Source of the DNA: Dendrophyllia cribrosa
Taxonomy: Eukaryota > Cnidaria > Anthozoa > Scleractinia > Dendrophylliidae
Length of the DNA: 64,000 nt
Direction of reading: 5' to 3'
NCBI GenBank assembly: GCA_024195265.1
Contig: JAJLRJ010000014.1
Span: 21,427,480-21,491,479 of the forward strand
The position numbers and the translations under genes were made by a program. The notes under the pieces were generated by a model. That model had not been told where the DNA came from, did no database searches, and was given only the letters and a program-made list of their open reading frames with translations. Each line of letters begins with the position of its first letter. Position 1 is the first letter of the stretch. Positions 11,218 to 20,918 of this stretch are shown here, piece by piece.

Positions 11218-11260
11218 AAATACTCCGACCCCCCCCAGGCGATAAATAATGACCGGTCCC
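11218..11260 (-). repeat. Right terminal inverted repeat of the 7 kb element
   Basis: AAATACTCCGA, a run of 8 C, then AGGCG and GATAAATAATGACCGGTCCC. It is the exact complement of the left end apart from homopolymer length. TTA follows directly at 11261-11263. Confidence 0.95.
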
Positions 11261-11628
11261 TTATGTACACACTAAAACAGAAAATTAGACCCCAGTATTA
11301 ATGGCGTCGTTGATCTTATCTCATTTGCTGACTCCTCTAACTGTCCGGGCTAAAATGTTTATTATCAGAATAAAAACAGCCTATTAGAATCGGGCATTTT
11401 TTCCTCACTAATTAAGGTTCAAGACATCTGTTCTAGGCAGTTTGTGTTTCGCTCGCATCGGTCAGACCATCTTGGTCTTTTCGTTCTTTATTGAAGAAAA
11501 AAAAACAAGGAATTATTTTGTTGAGTATGACATATTTCAAGATAAGACTACAGAAAATAACCCTGAAAAGGAAAACATTTCCACGAATTTGAACTTGCCG
11601 AATTAACCTTTACAAGTTACAGTATACA

Positions 11629-12525
11629 ATGGCAGAAGCTGAAGACTACCAGGAGTTCGATTCGTCGCTCATCGTTAACAGCGTCTTCAACGCATTTTTA
11701 TCTTACACCGCCACCATGTTGAACATTATTACAATACACGCCCTGAGAAAAACTTCGTCGTTGCCAAAGCCTCTAAAAACATTGTTCCTGAGTCTAGCTG
11801 TTTCTGATCTTGGTGTTGGTTTATTGGTCCAACCTTTGAACACAGCAAGTCTCGTCATGAGGTTAAAGGAAAACGCTAAAAACAATCCAACCTATAAGAT
11901 AACGGTCAACTTGTATCAGGTCACAGCCATGTTTCTATCTTCTGCTTCGTTCTTTGGTGTAACGGCTCTAACAGCAGACAGATTCTTGGCTATTCATCTT
12001 CATCTCAGATACCAGGAACTTGTGACTCACAGGCGTGTTGTTGTTGTGGTGACCTCAATTTGGGTGCTCAGTGCAATTTTTTCACCACATTGGTTATGGA
12101 ACCGAAAGATATACTCTGCTGTTATCGGTATAATTCTACCTGTTTGTTTAATTCTTACGGCATTTTTTAACTGTAAAATTTTTTTAGCCGTACGACGCCA
12201 CACAAATCAAATCCAAGTCCTGCAATTACACCAAATAGGACAAAATAAAGAAGTAATGAAAAACACTGCGAGGCAGATAAAGTCTGTCGTTTGTACATTC
12301 TACGTGTATCTCGTGTTTGTGGGCTGCTACTTGCCATTCATAACTATAAATGTCGTACATCTAATAACAGGAAGCAGTACCCTTATGTATAATTTGGCGG
12401 TTAGTACTCTGACAATGGTGTTCCTAAATTAATCTCTCAATCCAATGGTCTACTGCTGGAAGATGAGACATATTCGACACGCTATCATGAACATACTTCG
12501 AAATATGTTTTCAAGAAATAATTAG
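11629..12525 (+). pseudogene. Receptor copy A: rhodopsin-class GPCR with a premature stop
   Basis: The sequence is nearly identical to the intact copy at 19571-20473, but codon 268 is TAA where the other copy has TCA, so the open frame stops at 12432. The stop removes the end of TM7, including the NPxxY-like motif, and the C-terminal tail. The downstream sequence still encodes this region (LNPMVYCW) in frame. Other differences are few: Pro-Leu to Pro-His in the loop after TM4, Phe to Ile in TM5, Leu to Met in NPLVY. A deletion of about 27 bp near the original stop also changes the C-terminus. Loss of TM7 should abolish signalling, although a truncated product could still be made. Confidence 0.9.
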
Positions 12526-12708
12526 TTCAGCGAAACAACTATATTATTTATATGTCGACATTTTCACTTGCCTTTTAATGCAGTATTTAGATTTAATATT
12601 GTGGTATACTGAATTATTAAGTAGGTTTAGAGTATTTCGTTTTTTTTCATACGAATATATCTTGGTATACTGATCTGAAGTTTTAAAAAAAGTTTTGATT
12701 GAACATAT

Positions 12709-12952
12709 GGAAGCAGCGTGGTCGTGTGGTTAGGGCGTCGGACTTGAAATGCGGAGGTCCTGAGTTCAAGTTTCACGACAGACCCGAGTTCAACTCCTCG
12801 ACCACGCTTGTAAAATAGCCAACTGGTCTGCCTCCTGCCAGTTGGGATTTTTAACATGTTATGTTCAATTTGAACGCTCGGCCCCACTAGCACTTGTGCT
12901 ATAAACACTGCCGAGGGTAAATAAAAAATATTTTTATTTATTTGTATTTACA
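12709..12952 (+). mobile_element. tRNA-Ser-like SINE, unit A copy
   Basis: The head resembles tRNA-Ser (box A TGGTCGTGTGGTTAGGGCG, anticodon loop CTTGAAA, box B GGTCCTGAGTTCAAG). The body contains GCCAACTGGTCTGCCTCCTG, and the tail is (A/T)-rich. The same element is at 20675 and, less eroded, at 39307. The missing variable arm and the long body argue against a working tRNA gene. Confidence 0.85.
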
Positions 12953-13369
12953 TATATTTGCCTGATTATCTGTTCACTAATGATACGACTCTGAGCTATA
13001 TTTAGCTAGTCAGTTTGAGCGTCAGAGCCTCCAGATAGCAGTGATGTCTAGCTTGTAAAACTAAAAAAAAATGACCGTATTTGTTAAATTTAGTAAAAAC
13101 GTTGCGTTGTCAATATCTCATCGAATAAATGGCGATTTCCGGCTTTCTGAACTGACAATTGTTTTCCTGACTTATCCTCTGTTGCCTGGATATTGGTTTG
13201 ATTAATTAACGTATTAGAATGAAGTCGATGGCAAGTTTACTTAATTTTTTTGAAATTAAACATAAGGATTTTTGACGACTCCCCCCGAAAAATAAATAAA
13301 TAAATAAAATAAAAATAAAAACAGCACATCACCTTCATAATATAGCTTAATATCCAGTCCGAAGGAAAA
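12953..13369. other. Intergenic, no gene seen
   Basis: AT-rich sequence downstream of the receptor SINE with an AAATAAATAAATAAAT-type simple repeat near 13289. It is shared with unit B at about 20919-21340. Confidence 0.6.
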
Positions 13370-13446
13370 AAAAGGATCCTGAACGTGATTTGAACTCGCG
13401 CCTCCCGACTGCCCTTGCCGGAACTAAACCACTCGACCATCGTGGA
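13370..13446 (-). repeat. tRNA-like SINE head, minus strand
   Basis: On the minus strand the sequence carries a box A-like ATGGTCGAGTGGTTTAG and a box B-like GCGCGAGTTCAAATC at tRNA spacing. The arms do not pair well enough for a working tRNA. The unit B counterpart is at about 21343-21419. Confidence 0.55.
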
Positions 13447-13943
13447 ACACGCTAAGCCGAGACCAAATTTTATTATTCCAAGGTAGATACGCATCAAAAC
13501 GCGTGTCTCGGTTGAAAAATCCTTTTAGATCGAATTTAATGTTGCAATAAAGACTCCAAATGCAAAACATCTTTAAGGTTATTGTTGTTTATATTCGTTC
13601 ACAACCAATCAGTTATTGTTATCGCTGGATTCGCGTTGTTCTTGTTACGAAACGCATTCGTAACAAAGCATTACGTCACTAGCCAAGTTTACAGCTGATG
13701 AAAGGAGCGAGTGAATATTAAAGCCACCGTTACCGATAACCGGTTCATTACGCTTGTGCGTATTTACGGATTAAAAATGACTTTTTGCTTACAAATGTTT
13801 TTTTATGAGAACTGTGCACGGTCAATCCAAACGTGAATTGAAGTGCTGGCAATATTTAATCTGCCTCAGCAAAGTGTTTTTATTTGTTAAATCTGTCGCC
13901 AATTGGTCGCATATTTCCTAGTTTCGGAATGTCTGGTTTTAAC

Positions 13944-14182
13944 CAGAAACCCATAAGTGGGTTGAAACGTGTAACACGCATTCACAGCTTCCGAATATTC
14001 ATTTTTCACTTAGTACCATATTTTGAAACCCCTCAGTCCCTCGAGCGAATTGATTGGTTAATATTTTGATCTTGATTTTCCAAATATGGCTGTAACAACT
14101 TCTCAGCAAATTGAATAATCGGAAGCTTATTTTGAAGCGTACAAGAGACAGTTGCACGTTTCAACCCACTTATGGGTTTCTG
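13944..14182. mobile_element. 239 bp MITE present only in unit A
   Basis: The ends are a perfect 28 bp inverted repeat starting CAGAAACCCATAAGTGGGTT. The element is flanked by TTTTAAC on both sides (13937-13943 and 14183-14189), or 8 bp if the preceding G is counted. Unit B shows the uninterrupted site with one TTTTAAC (about 21904-21910), so the insertion postdates the duplication. A 7-8 bp duplication with a CAG terminus would fit a hAT-type element; that assignment is tentative. Confidence 0.93.
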
Positions 14183-14604
14183 TTTTAACTGATTTGTTAA
14201 GTATATAACCAATTACAAAGTTGCACAAAAAACTTATGCTCTTTCAAGTTCTTTTTGTGTTATCGTCATATATTTATAATTAAGAGATTTCTCAGACCGA
14301 ACAGCTGGAAATTTCATATTTCTATAGCAAATTTATTGTAAATGCATACACACAAACAGAAAATTAGACTCCAATGGCCGTCATTGTTCTTTAATAACGG
14401 CGACTGGAGGAGTGTATAGCAAAACGCTTGCAATGGTGTTCTTCTGTGCTTTGTTTAGTCGGCATTTCACAAAAGACGGAAACTCTAGTTCTTAGTCTAG
14501 TTTAGAAAAAAGGTTTGTTTTCTTCGGAAAATAGAGATACATGTACTTCTGGTAGATGTTGTTTTTATAAGAGTGGAACATTTATTTATGAACTGCCCGC
14601 AATT

Positions 14605-14690
14605 TATAACGTTGAACCACTGAACTTCAGGTTGAAAGTCTGACGCGCTAACCACTAGACCACCGCGCATCCACATATACTGTAAGCTGG
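14605..14690 (-). repeat. tRNA-Glu-like SINE head, minus strand
   Basis: On the minus strand GCGGTGGTCTAGTGGTTAGC (box A) and AGTTCAGTGGTTCAAC (box B) resemble tRNA-Glu, with a loop CTTTCAACC. The B counterpart is at about 22336-22420. It reads as a SINE head, not a functional tRNA. Confidence 0.55.
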
Positions 14691-15055
14691 TAGTGAATTG
14701 GTTAATAGCGACAAAACAAAAGCTGCACGCGTTTGCCTCCATTCGGTAAACCAATCAAATAATTGCTTCCTTCCATATCGTTTGTTGTTTTAGCTGTGTT
14801 AACGCGTAATCATTTGAAGGTCAATCTCAATTCATCTTGGCTATAAGAGAGAGACTGGGACGAGATTAGGAAGCGCGTTCCTTAGTCACCCACAAAAACG
14901 TTTTGTAGCTCTTGTCCAAGACAGAAGCCAGGGAAGCACTTGAAGTTTTATTTTTATTATCCATCCAGGACATCCGCAGCCAAAGACAGTAATTTGAGTG
15001 ATTTTAAACAAAACTGGATCAATAGAGCGGCTTTCATTTGAGTGTCGAATGTAAT

Positions 15056-15275
15056 TTTGCAATTCTACGCTTCGTGATTGGCTAAAAAATCTCAGGCCAT
15101 TTTCTCAACCAATCAGAAGTAAAACCAAAACCAATCGTGACTTGCTCGCACGCGTTTTCCCGCGCTTGGCGCTGGCGCCATGTCTCTGCTTCAAGCTCTG
15201 ATTGGTTCATTGGATTGTCTGCGTCTCTTGTGATTGGCCAGAGGTATTACTTTGGTTTTGGTTTTACGATACTCA
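15056..15275. mobile_element. Inverted-repeat element with CCAAT-like arms
   Basis: The arms contain TAAAACCAAAACCAAT and its complement TTGGTTTTGGTTTTA, around a GC-rich core (GCGCTTGGCGCTGGCGCC). A second copy is in unit B at about 22789-23010. It looks like a non-autonomous foldback element; its boundaries are approximate. Confidence 0.5.
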
Positions 15276-16329
15276 ATTGAAAACTGCTTTATATCTGGGT
15301 TTTTGTTCACGCAAAATATGTTTTTTTTTTCAAGTGGTAATAAAAATAGGATACAATGAACGGTTCAAAGAAATGACACCATCTGACTCACATCTATTTG
15401 CTTTACTCTATCATGTGTTTTTCATGTTTCAAAGCAAATAATAATAAATTATACACAATAAATACCACACGGAGATGTACACGTGGGTTATGCCTATACC
15501 TACACTAAAACTATGTTGATTATTTTATATAACAATTCAAGATACCACAAAAAACTGAGATATTTCCAGAAATGCAGGCAGAGGAGGACACGCTTCTGCA
15601 TGACTGGCATCACAGTGTCCTCACCTATAAAAGTTCACCAAAACACACGAGATTCTGTCACATATGAAGTACTTGTTCAACAATACTTGCGTGCATTTCT
15701 GGAGATAAGTGGAGAAACTTAGAAGGACACCATGCTTAGGGTACAATGAAGAAGATGCTTAAGTAATGATCCGCATAAGAAGGATAGCGCCAACGGCAAT
15801 GGAATGTCAAACACGATGGAATGTCAAGATTTTTCATCGTTAAAACTAGTGATCTCATTGGCCTAGACTCAAAAACCGCTAAAAAGTTAAGGTTCAAGGT
15901 GCATTTTGTCTAATTTTTTAAGGTTTCAAGTAATTTGAGACCCAATCGCACAACATACGATTTTTAAAAGAAATTGTATTTGGGGAACTTCATCAAAGAA
16001 GCAAAATTATTAGCTATTGTCTTCTGCTATTTTGATTGGTTAAGCACGAACATTTCCTAAAATTTATTTGATGCAAATGGATTTTCTTTATTTTTATAAT
16101 GAAATATAATTATGAACCATCAGCCCCTCCTCTATTCTTGAAATCAAAGATATTCTATGTGGGAAAGAGCCAATGCCGCAGAACAATGAAGTTTGCTATC
16201 GTTCTTATGTGGAACAATACTTAATTGTACAAAATGAGTAAATCCAGAAAAATGCATGACATTATTGACTGAAACAAAACTATCATTGGAGAAACTTGGA
16301 TAAAAACTGACGAACAGTTCCTTTAAAAG
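15276..16329. other. Intergenic, no gene seen
   Basis: AT-rich sequence shared with unit B (about 23011-24034). Short open frames here are duplicated with frameshifting indels between A and B (for example a 14 bp difference near 15800), which argues against coding. Confidence 0.6.
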
Positions 16330-16935
16330 TTTTTAGAGTCTGTGGATGAAATCCTCCAGTGTGACCATTCAAATGAGAGCTATTGAGCAGTACTTTCCTG
16401 CGGTACTGTTTATTGTGCGGTACAAGGTGATTCTAACTTTTAAGTCTGTGGATGAAATCCTCAAGTGTGACCATTCAAATGAAAGCTACTGACCAGTACT
16501 TTCCTGTGGTACTGTTTATTATGCTGTAGAAGGTGGTTCTGACTTTTGAGTCTGTGGATGAAATCCTAAAGTGTGACCATTCAAATGAAAGCTATTCAGC
16601 AGGAATTTACTGTGGTACTGTTTATTGTGCTGTACAAGGTGGTTCTAACTTTTGAGTCTGCGGATGAAATCCTAAAGAGTGACCATTCGACAAATAAAAG
16701 TTACCGAGCAGTACTTTTCTGTGGTACTGTTTATTATGCTGTACAAGGTGGTTCTGACTTTTGAGTTTGTGGATGAAATTCTAAAGTGACCATTCAAATG
16801 AAAGCTACTGAGCAGTACTTTCCTGTGGTACTGTTTATTATGCTGTACAGGGTGGTTCTAACTTTTGAGTGTGTGAATGAAATCCTAAAGAGTGACCATT
16901 CAAATACAATCCACTAAGAGGTACTTTCCTGTGGT
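16330..16935 (+). repeat. 106 bp satellite, about 5.6 copies (unit A)
   Basis: The monomer runs GTCTGTGGATGAAATCC ... GACCATTCAAATGAAAGC ... CAGTACTTTCCTGTGGTACT ... GGTGGTTCTAACTTTTGA. Unit B has the same block at 24035-24641. A far longer array in the opposite orientation lies at 59478-61840. Confidence 0.93.
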
Positions 16936-17317
16936 GCTGTTTATTTCTTGACATTTTACAGAACGAAATATTTTCTCTTGTTTTAATCTTGGCCACTACT
17001 GGGAGTCAAACTATTCATGAGCTTTAATTTGGAATTAAATAAAACTGGTCCTCCCACTATTTATAGCAGGATTATTTATTTTTTGGGCAAAATGGTAATG
17101 GTTTGACTTGATCTTGTGAGTTTCACTAGTACCTTCATGCAAACATTGGTTATCCTGGCCTGGAAATCAATTTTCTAATTTAATGACTTTCATGAATAAA
17201 AAAATCTACAGATTTGTGTAAAGAGCCTATTCTAACTCAGGAAAGAATGTACAATAGATCACTATCTTTGTGCAAAGTCGTGATTTCATAAAAGATCTCA
17301 ATTTGAAATAAAAGACA

Positions 17318-18569
17318 TCATCTGAGACAGTTCCGGTCCCTCTTGCGTTCATTTGTGCATTTGGGACAGTACCTGGAAGGAGAAGAAAAGGACTTTTTCA
17401 GTGAAACACCTCAAAATTTGTTGCATTCGCACAATCCAAATCTTGTGTTGGGTGTCCTGTGTAGTAGCCAGGTTGAAAAGGTCATTTCCGAGTTGCTCTT
17501 AGCCTCCCTTTCAAACCAAGGCCAAGTGCAAAACCAATCATATGAAAATGAGTTCTTTCACATGCAAATAAAATTTATTAATCCATATGAATGGTTTTGC
17601 ACTTGGCCTCTGTTTGAAAAGGAGGCTAAGAGCAACTCGGAAATGGGCTGTTCAGTTTTCCTCTGTTTCTACGTTTTAACTCCACTTAAGCCCCCCGCCC
17701 CCCAAATCCCGTCTTATTATAGAGAGTTCAGTTACAGTAAAATGAGTGACTGAAGTGCAGTAGAGACCAACTTTAGGTATCCATCTTAAGTCAAGCTGTC
17801 AGTTGCATTAAAATGAGTAATTGAAGAGTGATAGGGGACCAACTTAGGTGTCCATTTTAGAGAGGTGTCTGTTAAATCTAGTGTTGATTGTAAACGTTTA
17901 ACTTGTCCCCATTACCTGCGACCCTGGAACAGGTTAGCAATAACAGAAGGCAGTACGTATAAGTGCAACTTACCATTTTCCCTTTGGTTTGGTGGTGAGT
18001 CCAACACACTGAAAGTGAAACCATTCTATGGGGCACTGTGAGGAAAAAATATTGAAATAAAGATCATTACATTGATAAAACAAAGTAATACCTGAACATG
18101 CTTCAGCACTCCAAGCTGTGACTATTTTGGTTGCCATGGCGAGTGAAAAAAAATTGGCGACTGAATTATTGGCGAAGGTCGCCATTTGGCGACCAAAGGA
18201 TTTAACAACAAGCTCAAAACAATAAGCTCAAAACAATAAAGTTGACTTTACGATACTTTTCTCCTGTATAAGGTCAATGATGAATCTGTTCCTCTTGTAT
18301 TGCAAGACATGTACTGGCATAAGGATCTGCGTAATGCAGCTTCGAATTCATTTAGTGGCCATTTTGAAAACGTTTAGCAGAAGTGTTTTCATGTAAAGTA
18401 CATGTAGGGCATGTAATTTAACAAAAGCAGTAACATGCACGGTATCTTGCTAAGTACTGTAGGATGTATGTATCCTACCAAATCTTGAGAAAACAAAAAA
18501 AATATTAAACAAAACTTTTTACAAACAAACCTCTTCATTATCACATCCAATCATTTCTCCAAATGAAAC
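17318..18569 (-). pseudogene. Orphan last three exons of ING (unit A copy)
   Basis: Three exons with intact splice sites (18569-18531, 18035-17974, 17372-17318) encode [33 protein letters not shown] and [18 protein letters not shown] in sequence. They match the ING exons of unit B. The preceding exon, with the first two zinc ligands (CLC), has no copy in this unit, so this is a 3' gene fragment made by the tandem duplication. The frame is undamaged, so read-through splicing from the ING gene into these exons remains possible. On its own the fragment cannot form a full PHD finger. Confidence 0.85.
17483..17650. mobile_element. MITE with arms CCGAGTTGCTCTTAGCCTCC (unit A)
   Basis: The left arm CCGAGTTGCTCTTAGCCTCC and the following GGCCAAGTGCAAAACCA are repeated inverted on the right (TGGTTTTGCACTTGGCC, GGAGGCTAAGAGCAACTCGG). 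It sits in the last ING intron. The unit B copy is at about 25187-25351. A 130-residue open frame through it is a product of the palindrome. Confidence 0.85.
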
Positions 18570-19570
18570 CTGCATAGAACCAAAAAAAACCCACAAACTT
18601 AATTTATTAATAAATACAGCATACAGGCAGATTTTCTGCTTTGTAGTTTTTTGTCAGCAAAGATGCCATATTAGTTATTATTTTTCTTCTCCCCACGAAG
18701 TCCAAAATTGTACTATTCAATGAGAGTTGCTTAAAATGCATATGAAGTAATTTTTCATTTTGTCAATTTTTCTCCGTGTTTGGGGGTAATTCATGATACT
18801 CAGCTACCATATTTTATTCCAAAATTAGTCTTAAATTAGTCTCAATTTAGAACTAGCAGAAATGTTTTGTCAATTTTATTTCCTGTGTGTATTCACAGCG
18901 TGTTTCCTTTTGTTTTTTGATCAGTTTGAAATGGTTGAAAATTGCGTATTGGGTCGGGTTTTTGAACAAACCCAGCAAGTGAGCCAATACAATTAGCTAT
19001 TATTTGCATATCTAGTCGGGTGGTATTAACAGGATAAATTTAAATTTGTAAAGAAAACAACGGTTTGGGATTCCAAAAGGTGGTCGTTGTTCGCATTAAC
19101 GGGGTGGAGTTTTAATTTGTTAAGTCATATTAACAAAGATGCACGATTTACTTATTTTGCCATGCTCTTTTAAGTTCGTTTTGTGCTTTGTCATATATTT
19201 ATGATTAACATTTCAGCTGCAAGTGAATTATTTCCAGTATTAATGGCGTCGTTGATCTTATCTCATTTGCTGACTCCTCTAACTGTCCGGGCTAAAATGT
19301 TTATTATCAGAATAAAAACAGCCTATTAGAATCGGGCATTTTTTCCTCACTAATTAAGGTTCAAGACATCTGTTTTAGGCAGTTTGTGTTTCGCTCGCAT
19401 CGGTCAGACCATCTTGGTCTTTTCGTTCTTTTGTGAAGAAAAAAAAACAAGGAATTATTTTGTTGAGTATGACATATTTCAAGATAAGACTACAGAAAAT
19501 AACCCTGAAAAGGAAAACATTTCCACGAATTTGAACTTGCCGAATTAACCTTTACAAGTTACAGTATACA

Positions 19571-20473
19571 ATGGCAGAAGCTGAAGACTACCAGGAGTTC
19601 GATTCGTCGCTCATCGTTAACAGCGTCTTCAACGCATTTTTATCTTACACCGCCACCATGTTGAACATTATTACAATACACGCCCTGAGAAAAACTTCGT
19701 CGTTGCCAAAGCCTCTAAAAACATTGTTCCTGAGTCTAGCTGTTTCTGATCTTGGTGTTGGTTTATTGGTCCAACCTTTGAACACAGCAAGTCTCGTCAT
19801 GAGGTTGAAGGAAAACGCTAAAAACAATCCAACCTATAAGATAACGGTCAACTTGTATCAGGTCACAGCCATGTTTCTATCTTCTGCTTCGTTCTTTGGT
19901 GTAACGGCTCTAACAGCAGACAGATTCTTGGCTATTCATCTTCATCTCAGATACCAGGAACTTGTGACTCACAGGCGTGTTGTTGTTGTGGTGACCTCAA
20001 TTTGGGTGCTCAGTGCAATTTTTTCACCACTTTGGTTATGGAACCGAAAGATATACTCTGCTGTTATCGGTATAATTCTACCTGTTTGTTTAATTCTTAC
20101 GGCATTTTTTAACTGTAAATTTTTTTTAGCCGTACGACGCCACACAAATCAAATTCAAGTCCTGCAATTACACCAAATAGGACAAAATAAAGAAGTAATG
20201 AAAAACACTGCGAGGCAGATAAAGTCTGTCGTTTGTACATTCTACGTGTATCTCGTGTTTGTGGGCTGCTACTTGCCATTCATAACTATAAATGTCGTAC
20301 ATCTAATAACAGGAAGCAGTACCCTTATGTATAATTTGGCGGTTAGTACTCTGACAATGGTGTTCCTAAATTCATCTCTCAATCCACTGGTCTACTGCTG
20401 GAAGATGAGACATATTCGACACGCTATCATGAACATACTTCGAAATATGTTTTCAAGAAAAACAACTAACTAA
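19571..20473 (+). CDS. Rhodopsin-class G protein-coupled receptor, intronless (300 aa)
   Basis: A seven-helix receptor in one exon: TM1 with LNII, TM2 with LAVSDLG (conserved Asp), TM3 ending ADRF (variant of DRY), TM4 with a conserved Trp (SIWVL), TM5 with a Pro (ILPVC), TM6 with CYLPF, TM7 with NSSLNPLVY (NPxxY form), then a short basic tail. Position 3.25, normally the disulfide Cys, is Val, and the loop after TM4 is very short. This combination is known from melanocortin-like receptors of the MECA group, but the ligand cannot be inferred. The N-terminus is short with no signal peptide. The start ATG is preceded by in-frame stops and matches copy A. About 1.9 kb of 5' flank is shared with A. 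Confidence 0.93.
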   Translation: MAEAEDYQEFDSSLIVNSVFNAFLSYTATMLNIITIHALRKTSSLPKPLKTLFLSLAVSDLGVGLLVQPLNTASLVMRLKENAKNNPTYKITVNLYQVTAMFLSSASFFGVTALTADRFLAIHLHLRYQELVTHRRVVVVVTSIWVLSAIFSPLWLWNRKIYSAVIGIILPVCLILTAFFNCKFFLAVRRHTNQIQVLQLHQIGQNKEVMKNTARQIKSVVCTFYVYLVFVGCYLPFITINVVHLITGSSTLMYNLAVSTLTMVFLNSSLNPLVYCWKMRHIRHAIMNILRNMFSRKTTN

Positions 20474-20674
20474 AACAGCTTCGTATAATTAGTTCAGCGA
20501 AACAACTATATTATTTATATGTCGACATTTTCACTTGCCTTTTAATGCAGTATTTAGATTTAATATTGTGGTATACTGAATTATTAAGTAGGTTTAGAGT
20601 ATTTCGTTTTTTTCATACGAATATATCTTGGTATACTGATCTGAAGTTTTAAAAAAAGTTTTGATTGAACGTAT

Positions 20675-20918
20675 GGAAGCAGCGTGGTCGTGTGGTTAGG
20701 GCGTCGGACTTGAAATCCGGAGGTCCTGAGTTCAAGTTTCACGACAGACCCGAGTTCAACTCCTGGACCACGCTTGTAAAATAGCCAACTGGTCTGCCTC
20801 CTGCCAGTTGGGATTTTTAACATGTTATGTTCAATTTGAACGCTCGGCCCCACTAGCACTTGTGCTATAAACACTGCCGAGGGTAAATAAAAAATATTTT
20901 TATTTATTTGTATTTACA
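20675..20918 (+). mobile_element. tRNA-Ser-like SINE, unit B copy
   Basis: Counterpart of 12709-12952 with a few substitutions. Here the anticodon stem pairs better (CGGACTTGAAATCCGG) than in A, where GAAATGC breaks it. It entered before the duplication. Confidence 0.85.

Larger units (their letters stand above)
4272..11260. mobile_element. 7 kb DNA transposon with two divergent genes, family not recognised
   Basis: The ends are perfect inverted repeats starting GGGACCGGTCATTATTTATC, continuing through a variable G run to TCGGAGTATTT. Both sides are flanked by TTA (4269-4271 and 11261-11263), a likely 3 bp target duplication. Inside, the minus-strand SAM/NLS gene and the plus-strand SAP/DDE-like gene diverge from a 213 bp gap. 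Copies of GGGGGGATC lie just inside both ends. Unit B of the duplication lacks the element. A TTA duplication is known for PIF/Harbinger elements, but the large protein shows none of the motifs I associate with that transposase. Both reading frames are intact, so the copy may be recent and autonomous. Confidence 0.9.
3791..18764. repeat. Tandem segmental duplication, unit A
   Basis: Apart from the inserted 7 kb element (4272-11263 including one target copy) and a 239 bp MITE (13944-14182), this unit matches unit B (18779-26625) almost base for base. The first shared bases are TTTGGGGGTAATTC and the last are TTTTTCATTTTGTC. A 14 bp filler (18765-18778) separates the units. Net length is about 8.0 kb against 7.85 kb for B. 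It holds a broken receptor gene and the last three exons of ING. Substitutions are rare, which points to a recent event. Confidence 0.95.

Noticed and set aside
4272..11260. Assigning the element to PIF/Harbinger because of the TTA target
   Set aside because: Neither protein shows a recognisable Harbinger transposase or Myb/SANT-like partner; the target alone is not enough.
12709..12790. Functional tRNA-Ser gene
   Set aside because: No variable arm, broken anticodon stem in copy A, and the same sequence continues into a shared SINE body at three sites.
13884..14069. 61-residue open frame
   Set aside because: It crosses the edge of the unit A MITE and is absent from unit B.
17343..17753. 136-residue plus-strand open frame, also at 25047-25451
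   Set aside because: It runs antisense through the last ING exon and a palindromic MITE, and its end differs between units by frameshift.
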